Source: Gnetum montanum
Taxonomy: Eukaryota; Streptophyta; Gnetopsida; Gnetales; Gnetaceae
Reading direction: 5' to 3'
Assembly (NCBI GenBank): GCA_015680685.1
Contig: MNCI01003549.1
Coordinates: 149,870 to 213,869 of the forward strand
DNA length: 64,000 bases
This document shows positions 23,401-34,730 of this stretch, in pieces (within the stretch, counting starts at the first letter, position 1; the number at the start of each line of letters is the position of its first letter). The notes beneath the pieces were generated by a model, which was not told where the DNA came from, searched no databases, and saw nothing but the letters and a program-made list of their open reading frames with translations. The position numbers and the translations under genes are program-made.

Positions 23401-23880
23401 GACCTTTCACAGAGATGAAGGGATTAAAAACAAAGATAAGGATGAGGATGTGGACATGGTCATGGTAATGTAATAAGTAGTACATCTCTAATAGGTATAA
23501 TAAATTTGACTGATGAACATGATATAAAATATGTAAGAACCTCCTCAATAATAGTTAAATATTTCATAATAGAGATGGGTATGGGAACAAGGATGAGGAT
23601 AGGATGTGAATAGAAAATTTAGTTAGTAACTGTTCTCAATGATAACAATATGCAAGTGCCTTCCTTGCAACAAGAGGTTGTTCATATAGGGGATGCCATC
23701 ATGGTCATGATCATGAATGTGAGAGTGCTTGTGGATGTAATCAAGGCACATGATGATGATTTTATGATAAGAGATGAATTATCTTATGATATAGTAGAGG
23801 TTAATAACATAAAATAAAAAGGTGGATAAGGTTGTGAAAGACAATAACATTTTAGACAACAAAAGAAATAAGAAAATGTG
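20493..23880. other. AT-rich DNA without genes; two local repeat patches
   Basis: No coding similarity is recognised. A 49-base tandem repeat of about three units (phrase TAATGCTAAATAATATTTC) starts at 21091, 21140 and 21189. At 22510-22940 short phrases such as GGGGTTTAGGTACCATAAAAA recur, and 22698-22792 is a diverged direct repeat of 22847-22938 (shared CATAATCAAATACT-TGAG). Confidence 0.5.
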
Positions 23881-25770
23881 GTAAAGATGTTAGATTTACT
23901 TGTAATACTTTATTAGGAATTTCCTCAACCAAGGTTATGAATGGAACATCAACAACATGATAATTCTAATATAATAAATCCACATGTACCTTATAAAGGT
24001 ATAAATAATTAAGTATCTTATTTGAATCTTCATAAATCAAATGCACAAATCATACAAGAAATTATAAGATTCTAGAGTGAGGTTGCTAAATTCAATATTC
24101 CTCAATCATATAATATCTATAATGAAAGATTTTTAAATATTTATATGATGCCTATAAAAAGGATTAGTCTAACATGTTTGAGGTGTTTAAGGAAAAAAGA
24201 AATAAAAATCTTGAATTAGGATGTTGAAGAGGTTAAATGTTCTTTTGCTAATAATAATATGGATCTAGAATCGCAACTACTAATCTTATCTAAACTATCA
24301 AAGGTTGAGGAAATGCTTATAGTAAGAATTAACCTTATATTACAAGTTACCCCTACCATAGAAGGTCAATTTCAATATAAAGGACACACTGTTAGCTTTA
24401 TTCAAGATGTATCTAAAAGTACAACAAGACTTCCTCAAAGGATTCATGAGATCCCAAGGTTAATACTACAAAGAACTGATTAAATGGAAACTATTTATAA
24501 TTTTATTATATATAAAAAAACATGTATATACTACATTATTGTACAAGAAATAAAATGATCCTTTCTACTAGGATATGACATAGATAAGCATGTTTTTAAT
24601 GCTATTAGTGATCCAAGAGATGTTAATGTTTTTGAAAGGATCTATTACATTATATTGTTTGAGGAGGCTAGCTAGTTAAGATTATAGTTTAATAGTCCTT
24701 TGGCTAAATTAAAGGTGGAAAATATTATTAGACACACATCATCTATAGCATATTGATCAGTAATTTTGTGAAAAGAACCATATCTAATAAGAGCCTAGTT
24801 ATAAGACCCAAATGTTAAAATTTCAAATTATGTATAATGGACATCACTTTTAAAGTCGCCCATTAATGAGTTCAACAAAGTTGAAATGCTTCCAATATCA
24901 TTTCTAACATCGTTTCCATGTAGAAAATGTGACTTCCTTACAAGAAGATCCAATGATGTTATGTTACATGAATATGCTAGACATTTGATTAGACAAAAGG
25001 ATGGTAGATTTTGATGTCATAAAAGATTCAAGTATCACAACCTTTATTCCTTCATATTACTAGATAATATTAATTTTTTGTAAATTGTATGAACTAGTAC
25101 TATGTTAATTTCATTTTTATATATCACATTTATAACATGATAATAAGACATCATGCATTAAAATCAACATTAGTATTCCTAAAAAAATATTATCAAAGCA
25201 CTCCTAACAATCCAAAAATTATGTAAAGGACTACAAAATTCCTTGACATATAATTTTGTTGATAATTTAATAAGATTTGAAACTACAATACGATGAACAT
25301 GTTCCTACTGGAGAAAATGCTAAGTATAGTTGTTTGATTTGATAAATGAGTTGGGTACTCTAACAATCTTTTTTACTCTAACTATGGCTAATTTTTACTA
25401 GCTAGACCTACATAAAGTAATGCTTAGAGAACCACCAGAAAATTCATCTAAAATAAAGGACTAGGGAGTGAAAATTATTATCTAGAATCCACATATAGTT
25501 GTTGAGTTCATGCATCTTTGACATAAGGCATTTCAAGAAAAGTTATTATATTACTGGAAAAGACATGAGTGATAACATAGGATATCACCACATGTCCATG
25601 GTTTTCTTTGGATCAAGGCATTTTCAAGCATAGATGACCTTGGGTAGAATAATAAAAAAGTATTTAGAAAGAAAAGAGAATTTTTTGATGTAATAACCAA
25701 TGCATGGAATATTAGACTTAATTAAGATGAAATATTCAATTATGTAAGTTATTTAGAATTTTAGACCTAA
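23881..25770 (+). pseudogene. Helitron Rep (HUH nuclease) fossil
   Basis: Helitrons move by rolling-circle replication using a Rep-helicase protein. The region around 24283-24480 has LSKVEEMLIVRI, GQFQYKGHTVSFIQDV and TRLP, the conserved text ahead of the Helitron Rep domain. At 24870-25060 come FPCRKCDFLTRRSNDVMLHEYARHL split by length, RQKDGRF and CHKRFKY. At 25580-25620 SPHVHGFLWIKAFSSIDDLG carries the HUH motif (His-Val-His). All three blocks are in one frame (stops but no net frameshift over 1.3 kb). The N-terminus and the helicase are not contiguous with it. Terminal TC and CTRR ends were not found. Confidence 0.75.
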
Positions 25771-26076
25771 ATTTGATTACTCTAAAATTTTTGCAGTTTG
25801 GTATAGTAATTTAAAACATTTAATAATTTTCTGCAATTCTATGATTTGCATATGTAACATGTTAATAATCCTAGGCATCAAACTAGATTGAAAGTTGTCA
25901 ACTCCAGTTCATGAATCTTGATATGGATTATGATGAGATTTTAAATTCTATTTAGTTTCATACATAATATAAAAGAGGAGGATGTTTAAGATTATGAAAT
26001 GGTATGATATTTTTAGGTAGAATTATAGTTTTTAAAATACATTAGTTATTATTTCCATCATGATCATATTCAATAT

Positions 26077-26962
26077 TGATGAGTGGTGGAGTATCCAAAA
26101 CCCAACCATACAAGATACAAGTGTTCACACGCAATCTTGATCAAACTTTGCAAATAAGGAAATGTGATTATATCAATAATTAGTTAGTGTTCATGATCAT
26201 TTTCTTTTCATGTGAGTTAGTAAAATTAATGCATATGGTTTAACTTATGGTGAGGTATATGATAATTGATGTTGAATTAGCCATTATGCTCCTATTAATC
26301 ATGAAGTCAAAGTAAAAGTTCCTAAATGTAAGTAACAGAAAAATAAATCTAAACTAACCTACAAGATGAGTAGCTAGTCTTAATCTTTCAATCACACCTT
26401 GAATTTTGTGCAACTACTATTGGGATTACCAAGTACTACACTACTAGGCGTACCAAGTGATAGTATTACTAGGTTACTAAGCAATTACACTTACATGCTC
26501 AAGATCAATCATACTAATTCTGCTTATTAACATTAAAAGTAAATTGCAAGGAATGGAAAATATTAGCTATGAAAATAGTAAATAGTAAATTAATTACAAA
26601 TAGAAATAAAAATAAGTGTTGCTATAATGATGTAGAGTAATCTCAATCTTTATTTCTGGTCATGTAATGCATCCAAATATATCACACTTGAATAAAGATC
26701 TTGTGCAATTACAAAACATCACATTGTAGGCACACATTGATAATTACTGAATCCAAAAAAAAAAAATTGAAAGAGTTATATTACTATGCTATCAAATCTA
26801 ATATGGATTCATGTGCCCAAGTGTTGCTTATATAGGTTGTCACACACCCCATGATATCATTTATACAATAACATATGCTAAAATACTAGAATGTATATAT
26901 GACATCATAGATATGATATCGTAAATATGATACCATTGACTTAATTTTTTTTGGATTTATCA
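26077..26962 (-). mobile_element. E2 3' LTR
   Basis: An 886-base LTR. On the minus strand it begins TGATAAATCC and ends CACCACTCATCA; U5 has TTGTATGGTTGGG before the end, as in the other family LTRs. The polypurine tract TTGTGGGGGTA (26973-26963) stands directly upstream, which identifies it as a 3' LTR. U3 is rich in GATATC-type sites (26880-26940). Confidence 0.75.
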
Positions 26963-26973
26963 TACCCCCACAA
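26963..26973 (-). promoter_or_regulatory. E2 polypurine tract
   Basis: TTGTGGGGGTA on the minus strand abuts the LTR start. The same tract precedes the LTR at 36638 and, as CGTGGGGATA, that at 42779. Confidence 0.65.
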
Positions 26974-27167
26974 CTAATTGAAAACTCATCCTTGAGTTAA
27001 AAAAAGATGAGGATTGAGTTCCTTATAAAATTAGAAGGTAGATTTACATGATACTAACTTCTATATGTATGACTCTCTAGTGCCAATGGAGTTTACAAAA
27101 ATGAACAAATGTCATGACAATTTTAACAAAAAATAAAAAGCAAAATTTGGCAAGGTTGAGTGTAGCC

Positions 27168-29888
27168 TCATGTTGTTCTAGGTGGAGGTGGATCTTCCAT
27201 AGGTTTCTATCCCTTGTCATTAGGATTCTTAAATTGGTATTTGTTCAATAGTGCCTACAACTTCTCTTCTTCCATTCTTGGATCATGGACTATCCATGTT
27301 CATGAACCAATGTTTTATGGATTTAGCACATTCCATGGATATGGAAATTGCGGAAACATCTAATTGGCTTTAACATACCATATCATAAACTATTGTCTCT
27401 CTTCTTCAAAAGCTCTAGCCTTTTCTATGAGTCCATGATAATATGTTAATCTTTTAGCTAAATTCATTACTACATCCTTTTACCCTTGGTATCCATCCTT
27501 AACTACTTCTAGTTTTGAGTTTTCTACTTAATGTTTTTGTAGAGCATCTTTTCTATTTGCAAACTCCTTCTCATATAAAGCATAAGAGGTTGCTACTTAC
27601 TATTCTAGTTCATTTCTATGCCTACCTACTATTAAAATGGCAATGTTATCATAACGAAGGTTTTCTAATGCCATGTATTCTTTTAAGTCTTCTATATGTA
27701 GGTCTTTATATTTCACTTCTACTTGATATGTCTAGGTCTTGTTGTCCAAGATGGATTGCTAATCAGGATTTTTTGCTACAATAGAATTGCTTTTGGTCTT
27801 TGCCATATGGATCTCTTTCTCATTTATCTACTTGTACATGCCCACTTGGTTTTAGAAGTGTTATTTGAGCCTATCATGTTTTTTAGCCTCATTTTTCCAC
27901 TCATCAATTTCAATAGTTGATTTCTATATAATGGAATGTACCTACTCCATAGAGAGGATTCTATTTTCTCTTGAAAGGTGGTCTATATCTTGGTTTACCT
28001 TCATATAATGGATGCAACTAATGGATGCTTTCTTCTAGAGTGTTTTTCTACTTTTCTACTGTGGTGAACTTTATGTTGTCTACAACAACTTTGTTTTCTT
28101 CCAATAAGGTAGCAAGTGCTTTAGCATGGACATATGATTGGGCTTTAGCTATTACAAATTTCCATACTACCTTTTCTTTCTCATATGTTATATCTTTTTT
28201 GCTCTTAAGAAGGAAATTGATCTGCTTAGTTCTAAATTATGCTATCTAATCTAATGCTATGAACTGAGTTGGATCTTTTCTTTTTTCTCTTAGGGTTACA
28301 AGCTCTTGTAATTTGTGAAGCTCATTCTTAGCATGTTTTGCCCTGGTTTTGATCATGATTAATTTTTATTTGGTGGCAATTAATTCAAATTTTATTGCAA
28401 TGACATCACTAGGAATATCAAATAGATTTTTCATAACTTATCCTATTTGCAACAATCTATCTAATACACCTTCATGTTTTGCCGTAGTCGTAGAGGTACC
28501 AGCTAAGATTTGAGCATCTCTAGACTGAGAAACATCAATTGGTGGCACAACAAGTACACTAAAGATTCCTTAATATGATTTGTGATCACATCTACAACTC
28601 CCACTACAGTATGGTGTTGCATGACCACAACTATGGCTCCTTCTCTTGATTCAAGCACCACTTGGTATGATGCAAAGTTCTCAGAAATATATTGTGATCA
28701 TTGGGCCTCTCCTCCTAATTTTAACAATATTTGTCCACTGGTAGGATTGGTTGAAATGGTTGATCTAACTACATCATAAATGACTTTGAATAAATTAGCC
28801 TCTTCTCTACTTCCCCAACTGATAATTTCAATAATTTTCTACAGATGACTCATTGAAGGTCTATAATCTTACAACAATTGTGGTGAAGCTTATGATTACT
28901 ATTGCTATTATCCTATGGGTTGGGTAGTCTCCTCAGTGCCTAGTTATTATTCTAATTAGTCCTTTTTGGAGGGAACTAGCTTAAGCATTTCGACATAGGA
29001 AGCCTTCTATGCCTTCCTCAATGCATCATTTAAATACCCTTAGATACCAGCCTGTTTACATAACTTCCTAATCAGGCAAGAGAATGGGAGTGTTAACTTT
29101 CCTACCTTCTTTTCTTTGAACTACCTTTGGATTTCTATGAATTACAGGTGAGCAATGTTTACATTGAATTTTCATATTAATATTGCACTCCCTCTTGCTG
29201 CATATGTAGAGACTCAATTTAATCTCTTGATAGGAAACAAGTGATAAAGTGCCAATTTTGGAATATATCTTTTCTTTTGCAGTCAATTCATTATATTCTT
29301 TATCTTCCTTATTGTATGCCCATTGTAACCATACCTTCCTAGCATCTATTTTGTATCTAGTTGATATCTATGCCACTTTTGCTCCTTAATTAGGTACATT
29401 CAATACCTTTGCAATTGCCTTAACTAAGAGACTAAGATTCCTTTAATTATGACTATCACATCAACTTCTTAATTTTGGTAAAACTAGAGTGTTTCTCCTA
29501 GATACCATTCTCCATTATTTGTTAGAGTATTCCACAAAGGAGATGACTGAAGTTGGGCTTCAACAGCTTCTAGAGAAAATTCCAAAAATAAAACAAAGTT
29601 GAGTTCCACAATTACTATCGACATGATGGACTTTTTCTAAATAGCCTGAAGACATTCAAGTGATAGTATAAGTTTTTGTCCTTGGATGGGCACTAGTGGA
29701 ACATATACTTCTACTTAAACCTATTGCTCTATGGTAGAAGTTTGTTGATGAATGCTAAAGGATTGTGCTTCTTACTTTCCTTGTTCTAGTTATAGATTTT
29801 TCTCACTTTCTTGTCCTCTTCCATAGCCTTATGGTCTTTTTCTTACTATTCATGTGAGTTCTCCTTGTGTTCCTCTTTTTAGAACCAT
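27168..29888 (-). pseudogene. Env-position accessory ORF of E2, zinc-ribbon and coiled-coil
   Basis: An unrecognised reading frame of about 905 codons, with stops and internal frame changes that cancel out from start to end. The start MVLKRGTQGE is chosen because it aligns with MAPKRGQQGR at 42161. In order: EAQSFSIHQ; a helical stretch RYKIDARKVWLQWAYNKED (about 29320); a cysteine cluster C-x4-C ... C-x2-C with SPVIHRN (29200-29130), like a zinc ribbon; QYISENFASYQVVLESRE; AQILAGTSTTTAKHEGVLD; a long charged coiled-coil (28420-27480); WIVHDPRMEEEKL; and a Pro-rich end MEDPPPPRTT. It lies between pol and the 3' LTR, where Athila elements carry env-like ORFs, but I see no membrane segment. Function unknown. 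Confidence 0.6.
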
Positions 29889-30004
29889 CTACAATCAATT
29901 AAGGGTTTGTAATTACTACAATATTCTCGTAAATGAATGACAATTTGATACCTTACTTCTACCCTTAGTTATATCAAGTTCTTAGTTCATTATGATTGTA
30001 GAGT

Positions 30005-31200
30005 TAGAAGATTTTTTCGATAAATACACCATCTTGTAGATGGGCTTAGGCACGAAACATGAAGAACCCTTGGGACTTATGCCCAAGGAAGGCTATCTGA
30101 GCTTAAGGCTCATCAAGTAAAAAGATTGTTGGAGCAAGTTGCTAAAGAGGAAGATGAGTTAAGGAAAAGAGAGAGTTCAAAAGAATATAACAAAGATCCT
30201 TCCCTCTAAAAGAAGGGAGTTAAATTTTGTGAGGATGAAGAAGAGTCATCACTTGAAGAGATGATGAATAGGAAAACCTTGCCCATTCAAAAATTTGCAT
30301 CAAAAGTATTGAAAAAGGTGGACCAAATGTGGGACTCCCTAGATAATAGATTTCAAATAGTTCTCAAAATAGTAGAGTCTAGAGAGGAAGGTAGTGATCG
30401 AGAAAAGAGAAAAAATGGAGAAGCTGAATATGCACATAACAAAGGTAAGTTTCCATCATCAAAGAGGTTGCAGATTTGAATACAAATAATGATGGTGGAT
30501 GTGAGATATGCCAATATGACCATCATAAAGGATGTTGCCCTATAATCTCACATCTGTAGGAGTCTAGGGTGTATGCACTCAACCCATGATTAAATAGAAG
30601 GCAAACACCCCGAAGGTTATCTTATCCCCAATGTAACCCAAGGAAATTCCACCAACCCTTGATGTATTATCCAAGTGGAACTCCACTACAACCAAATGAG
30701 TAGTATCAATAGTGGCAACACCCATAATCATGGGGAATGCCACCACCACATCAACAGTACCCTTACCATCAATCCCACTAGTATGGATATTGCATGTAGT
30801 AGCCAATATCTCCACGTGACTCTACTAGTCATGTTACTCCCCAACCTTACTACCAAATCCATGAGTATTATAGAACTCCTTTTCCTAGTGGTGATGTTCC
30901 ACAAACATATTATCCTTCTCATCTGGCTGCATATCTTTCACCCTTAACTCCATTACCACCTGCTCTAGCCATGTAGGGTGAGCTCCCTGCCCATCCATAG
31001 GAATGTAATGCTACAAGGGCTATTAATCCTCACCCTACTATTGGTTCGGACAATCGCATAAAGAAGAGACCTTTCTTTAGGACCAACAGTCCAACCAAGT
31101 CCTTATAGTCACAAGCTGCTAACTCTCCAAAGGCCTCACCATCATCCGAAACTTTACAACTCCCTTCAAACTAAAGGCCGCTATCAACACACATGGTCAT
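30005..31200 (+). pseudogene. E3 gag, C-terminal part
   Basis: Begins inside gag with TLGTYAQGRLSELKAHQVKR, matching E5 near 47590 and E4 near 39430. It continues with VAKEEDELRKRES and an open stretch 30261-30479. A zinc knuckle follows in the form C-x2-C-x3-H-x4-C (CEICQYDHHKGCC, 30500-30545), one residue shorter between the second Cys and His than the canonical retroviral knuckle. A Pro/Tyr/His-rich tail runs to about 31200. Would package element RNA. Confidence 0.65.
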
Positions 31201-31650
31201 GTTAACATATGCCATTACCAATTGGATTAAGGCTAGCCATCTTCCTAGGAAATTATCTGATCCTAGGATTCAGGTTCTGGTGTTAACTTAATCTCTCAAG
31301 AAATGTACAAAGCCTGGAACTTTCCTCCACTAAGAAAGAGTAACATTTATTTAAAATTGGCTGACCAGTCCATCACTATCCCATGAGGACTAGTGGAGGA
31401 CATTGTTACGACTATTTTTGGATGGTCGTATCTAGTTAACTTCCTAGTGATTTAATTCAACAACTGTAAGGGAGAGCTCCCTATCATAATGGGAAGAGAA
31501 TGGCTAAGCATAATTGATGCATGCCTAGGAATATGAGATCTTTCCCTAGAAATATCAAATAAAAATATGTTTGGAAAGATTGAGAAGAAGAAAGTTCCAT
31601 GCATCACATACACTGACATAGGGTGTAGTTGCGTGCAAAAGTCCTAGTTT
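31201..31650 (+). pseudogene. E3 protease
   Basis: Retropepsin-type text NLISQEMYKAWNFPPL follows a damaged active-site region near 31258. Then SNIYLKLADQSITIP, LVEDIVTTIFGWSYL, GREWLSIIDACLGI, and KKKVPCITYTDIGC. Stops occur near 31385, 31455 and 31535. Aligns with E1 and E5 proteases. Confidence 0.65.
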
Positions 31651-32169
31651 GTACAATGTTTAACATTACCTGTATGTAACTAGTGTGCATAAATAACTAA
31701 CATACAAAGATTTCTATATGTAGTAGCCACAAGATAGGAAGGCACCCACTTACTAATAGCTGACCAAGAGAACAACTAAACTATATGCATGGAACCAACT
31801 AAGGGTTTGACTTGCACTTATGTCGATAGCATACACACATTAGAGAAACTTCATCACCAACTTTCAAGTCTTGACATTGAAAGTATCAATTGGGGGAAGT
31901 TGCAAACCCATGACAACTTTAAGCAATAGCCCTTGAGTTAAAACTATTACCCATTGGTATGGAGTATACATTTCTCAAAAATGGAAAATAAATAATTATT
32001 AATGTTGGGCTCGCTCCTCAACAAAAAGAGAGACTGTTAAAAATGGTGAAAAAATGGTTGAAGGCCTTCACTTAGTCATATCCCAAATTAACTAGAATAG
32101 ACTCTAGGATATGCCAACATAGGATTTACATTGATCCTCCATGAAGCCTCGATGATAACTGTAGAGGCA

Positions 32170-32965
32170 TTTGAACCCAAAGTTGAAGCAAGTTGTTAAA
32201 GAATAAATTGAACAACTTCTAAAAGCTAGGTTCATCTACCCCATTGCTGATAGTGAATGGGTTAGTCCATTAGTTATTGTGCCCAAAAAGGGAGGTAAAT
32301 GGAGGGTGTGTATAGACTTTAGGCTACTAAACATGGAAACATTCAAAGACCACTTTCCATTGTCATTCATCGACCAGGTCTTAGACACCATTTCAGGGCA
32401 TCACTACTATAGTTTTTTGGATGGATACAATGGATACAACCAAATCCAAATAGCACTAGAAGAAGAAGCCAAGACCATGTTCACAAGTCCTTGGGGGACA
32501 TTTTCATACAAACAGATGCCTCTTGGATTATGCAATGCCCCTGCAACATTTCAACATTTGGTTCTAAGTATTTTTTAGTAGCAAATAGGGAATGGTGTAG
32601 AGGTCTTCATGGATGATTTCTCCACCTACTATGTGGACTTCGATCAAGCATTGGACCGATTAGAGCAAGTACTAAAATGATGTGTTGAAACCAATTTAAG
32701 GCTCAACTGGAAAAAATATCCATTTAATGGTCCAAGAAGGCATAATATTAGCACATAATATTTCACCAACAAGGATAGAGGTAGATCCTAAAAAGATTAA
32801 AGTCATCTAAGGAATCACATGCCAACTTGAAACTATAAAAGACATCCGATCATTCCTTGGACACTTTGGCTATTATAGAAGATTTATAGAGCACTTTGTA
32901 ATGGTTGCAAAACCATTGGTTGAACTAACAAAAAAGGATGTACCTTTTTGAATGGACCAAGGAAT
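32170..32965 (+). pseudogene. E3 reverse transcriptase
   Basis: An open run 32279-32578 has KKGGKWRVCIDFRLLN, DHFPLSFIDQVLDTI, SFLDGYNGYNQIQIA with the first catalytic Asp, and SPWGTFSYKQMPLGLCNAPATF. After a TAG it continues with GVEVFMDDFSTYYVDF, the F-M-D-D box, and CVETNLRLNWKK. A frameshift follows; the downstream tether (HLRNHMPT-type frame) is recognisable by RSFLGHFGYYRRFIEHF-like text in a shifted frame near 32850. Nearest in motif pattern to Athila RT. Confidence 0.8.
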
Positions 32966-33405
32966 GTAAGTTAGCTTTTCAAAATTTAAAATAGAAGCTT
33001 GTAGAAACACCTATTCTACAAGCTCCTGACTAGTTTAGACTATTCCATATAATGACTAACACATCCAAATTTTCTTTAGAAGCCTTACTTACATAGTTAG
33101 ATGACCAGAAATAACTATATTACATTCACTATGCAAGTCAAAGTATTGCTAGTGCACAACTCAATTACACAACAATGGAAAGGGAATTAATGTCTATGGT
33201 ATTTGCACTAGATAAGTTCAAGCACTATGTATTGGGCTATAAGGTATTTGTACACACAGACCATAGTGTAATTTGGTTCCTACTGAATAAACCAATGATG
33301 AGCCCTTGCATCATACGATGGCTCGTAATCCTAAAAGTGTTCAATCTTATGATGATAGATTGTAAAGGCACTGAAAACATTATTGCTGATCATTTATCTT
33401 GATTA
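32966..33405 (+). pseudogene. E3 RNase H
   Basis: The open stretch 33175-33402 has ERELMSMVFALDKFKHYVLG, VFVHTDHSVIWFLLNKP with the T-D-H active-site block, IIRWLVILKVFNLMMID, and the closing GTENIIADHLS. The N-terminal part (32966-33174) is frameshifted but readable, including HYASQSI-type text near 33130. Athila-like ending. Confidence 0.75.
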
Positions 33406-33479
33406 AAATGGGATAACAAAGAGGATGAATATCTACTTTTTGATCACTTTCATGATGAATTCCTCTAGGCAAGTGTAGT

Positions 33480-34730
33480 AAATAATCAATTAGCCATGGA
33501 AATAAAATTGGTAGAGTAGCATTCTTACCTATCTCCTTACACAAGAAACACCACAAGAGTTGGATGCTGAAAAGAAATAGCAATTTCTTCATCGAGCCAA
33601 ATATTTCATAGGAATCAATTGACACTTTTATAAGGTATGTCCCAATGGCTTGATTTTATGGTATGTTCCCGATGTAAATCAATTATGAGTTCTCCAAGAT
33701 GCTCATGAGGGTCCTTGTGGGGTTCATTATGCTAGGAGACGAACAACCGTTAAAATCTTGCTTGTAGGATATTATTGGGCTACATTGTTCTAGGATGCTC
33801 ATCATTTCATCCAATATTGTGAGTGCTACTAATGTGATGGGGGAATGACTACTAGAATAGAAGGTCCACAACAATGGATTCAACCTTTAGAACCATTTGA
33901 CATATGGGGAATTGATTTTATGGGGCCTATTACATCAATGTCCAATGGAAAAGCCTACATTTTTGTTGTTGTTGACTATTTCACAACGTGGGTAGAAGTA
34001 GCTACTATTATGGACTGTACATTGTTCTCTACCACAGTATGATTCGTTCAACAACAAATCATTAATAGGTTTGGTGTGCCTCGTGCACTTATTTCAGATA
34101 ATGGTACACCTTTTATAGGCATGACTTTTCAAAAGTTGATGCAACACTTAGGAGTTGAACACAAATTGACTACATCATACCACCCTCAAGCAAATTGTCA
34201 GGATAAAGTAACTAATAGGAAGATTACAAAAATATTAACAAGAACCATTAGAAAATATAGGTGAGACTGGAGCACCAAACTAAATGATGCTCTTTGGGCA
34301 TACTGCTCCACTTGGAAACTCTCTATAGGCTACTCTTCCTATGAGTTAGTGTATGGAGAACTCCCAATGCTTCCTATTCAAGTAGCACTTCATACACTAT
34401 CCATGGCATGTGATCTCAACCTTTACCTTAATCTAGCACAAAAAGAATGGTTAATGATCCTTAACCTACTAGATGAGAACCAATTAGTTGCCCTATCATC
34501 TAATGAATTTCACAAGTCTTTTAATAAATAATGTCATAACCTAAAAATTAGAAAAGTTAAGTACCAACTGGGAGATAAGGTTCTTTATTGGAACCCCACA
34601 CACATGCCACAACGCACTAAATTTCAAATGTTGTGGGGAGGACCTTATATTATTCATGCAACTTTTCCTTCAAGAGCCATGATGATTTACAAACCTGAGA
34701 GCTAGAATAAGAAATTTTTGGTCAGCATCC
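33480..34730 (+). pseudogene. E3 integrase with catalytic Glu replaced
   Basis: Joins element cDNA to host DNA. The zinc-binding N-terminus is visible as DAHEGPCGVHYARRR ... HHFIQYCEC. The catalytic core (33845 on) has DIWGIDFMGPI with the first Asp, LISDNGTPFIGMTFQ with the second, and QANCQDKVTNRK, where the catalytic Glu of the usual Q-x-E-x-x-N-R block reads Lys. Then ALWAYCSTWKLSIG, YELVYGELPMLPI, and a C-terminal GPY/F-type block MLWGGPYIIHATFPS near 34630. Stops at 34040 and 34262 split it. Confidence 0.8.

Larger units (their letters stand above)
26077..29999 (-). mobile_element. Athila-like element E2, 3' end only
   Basis: On the minus strand: a large accessory ORF (29888-27168), a 205-base 3' untranslated stretch, a polypurine tract and a 3' LTR (26962-26077). 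Upstream pol is missing; at about 30000 the sequence changes to plus-strand gag of E3. The 3' end layout matches E4 (42161-43708). Confidence 0.7.
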
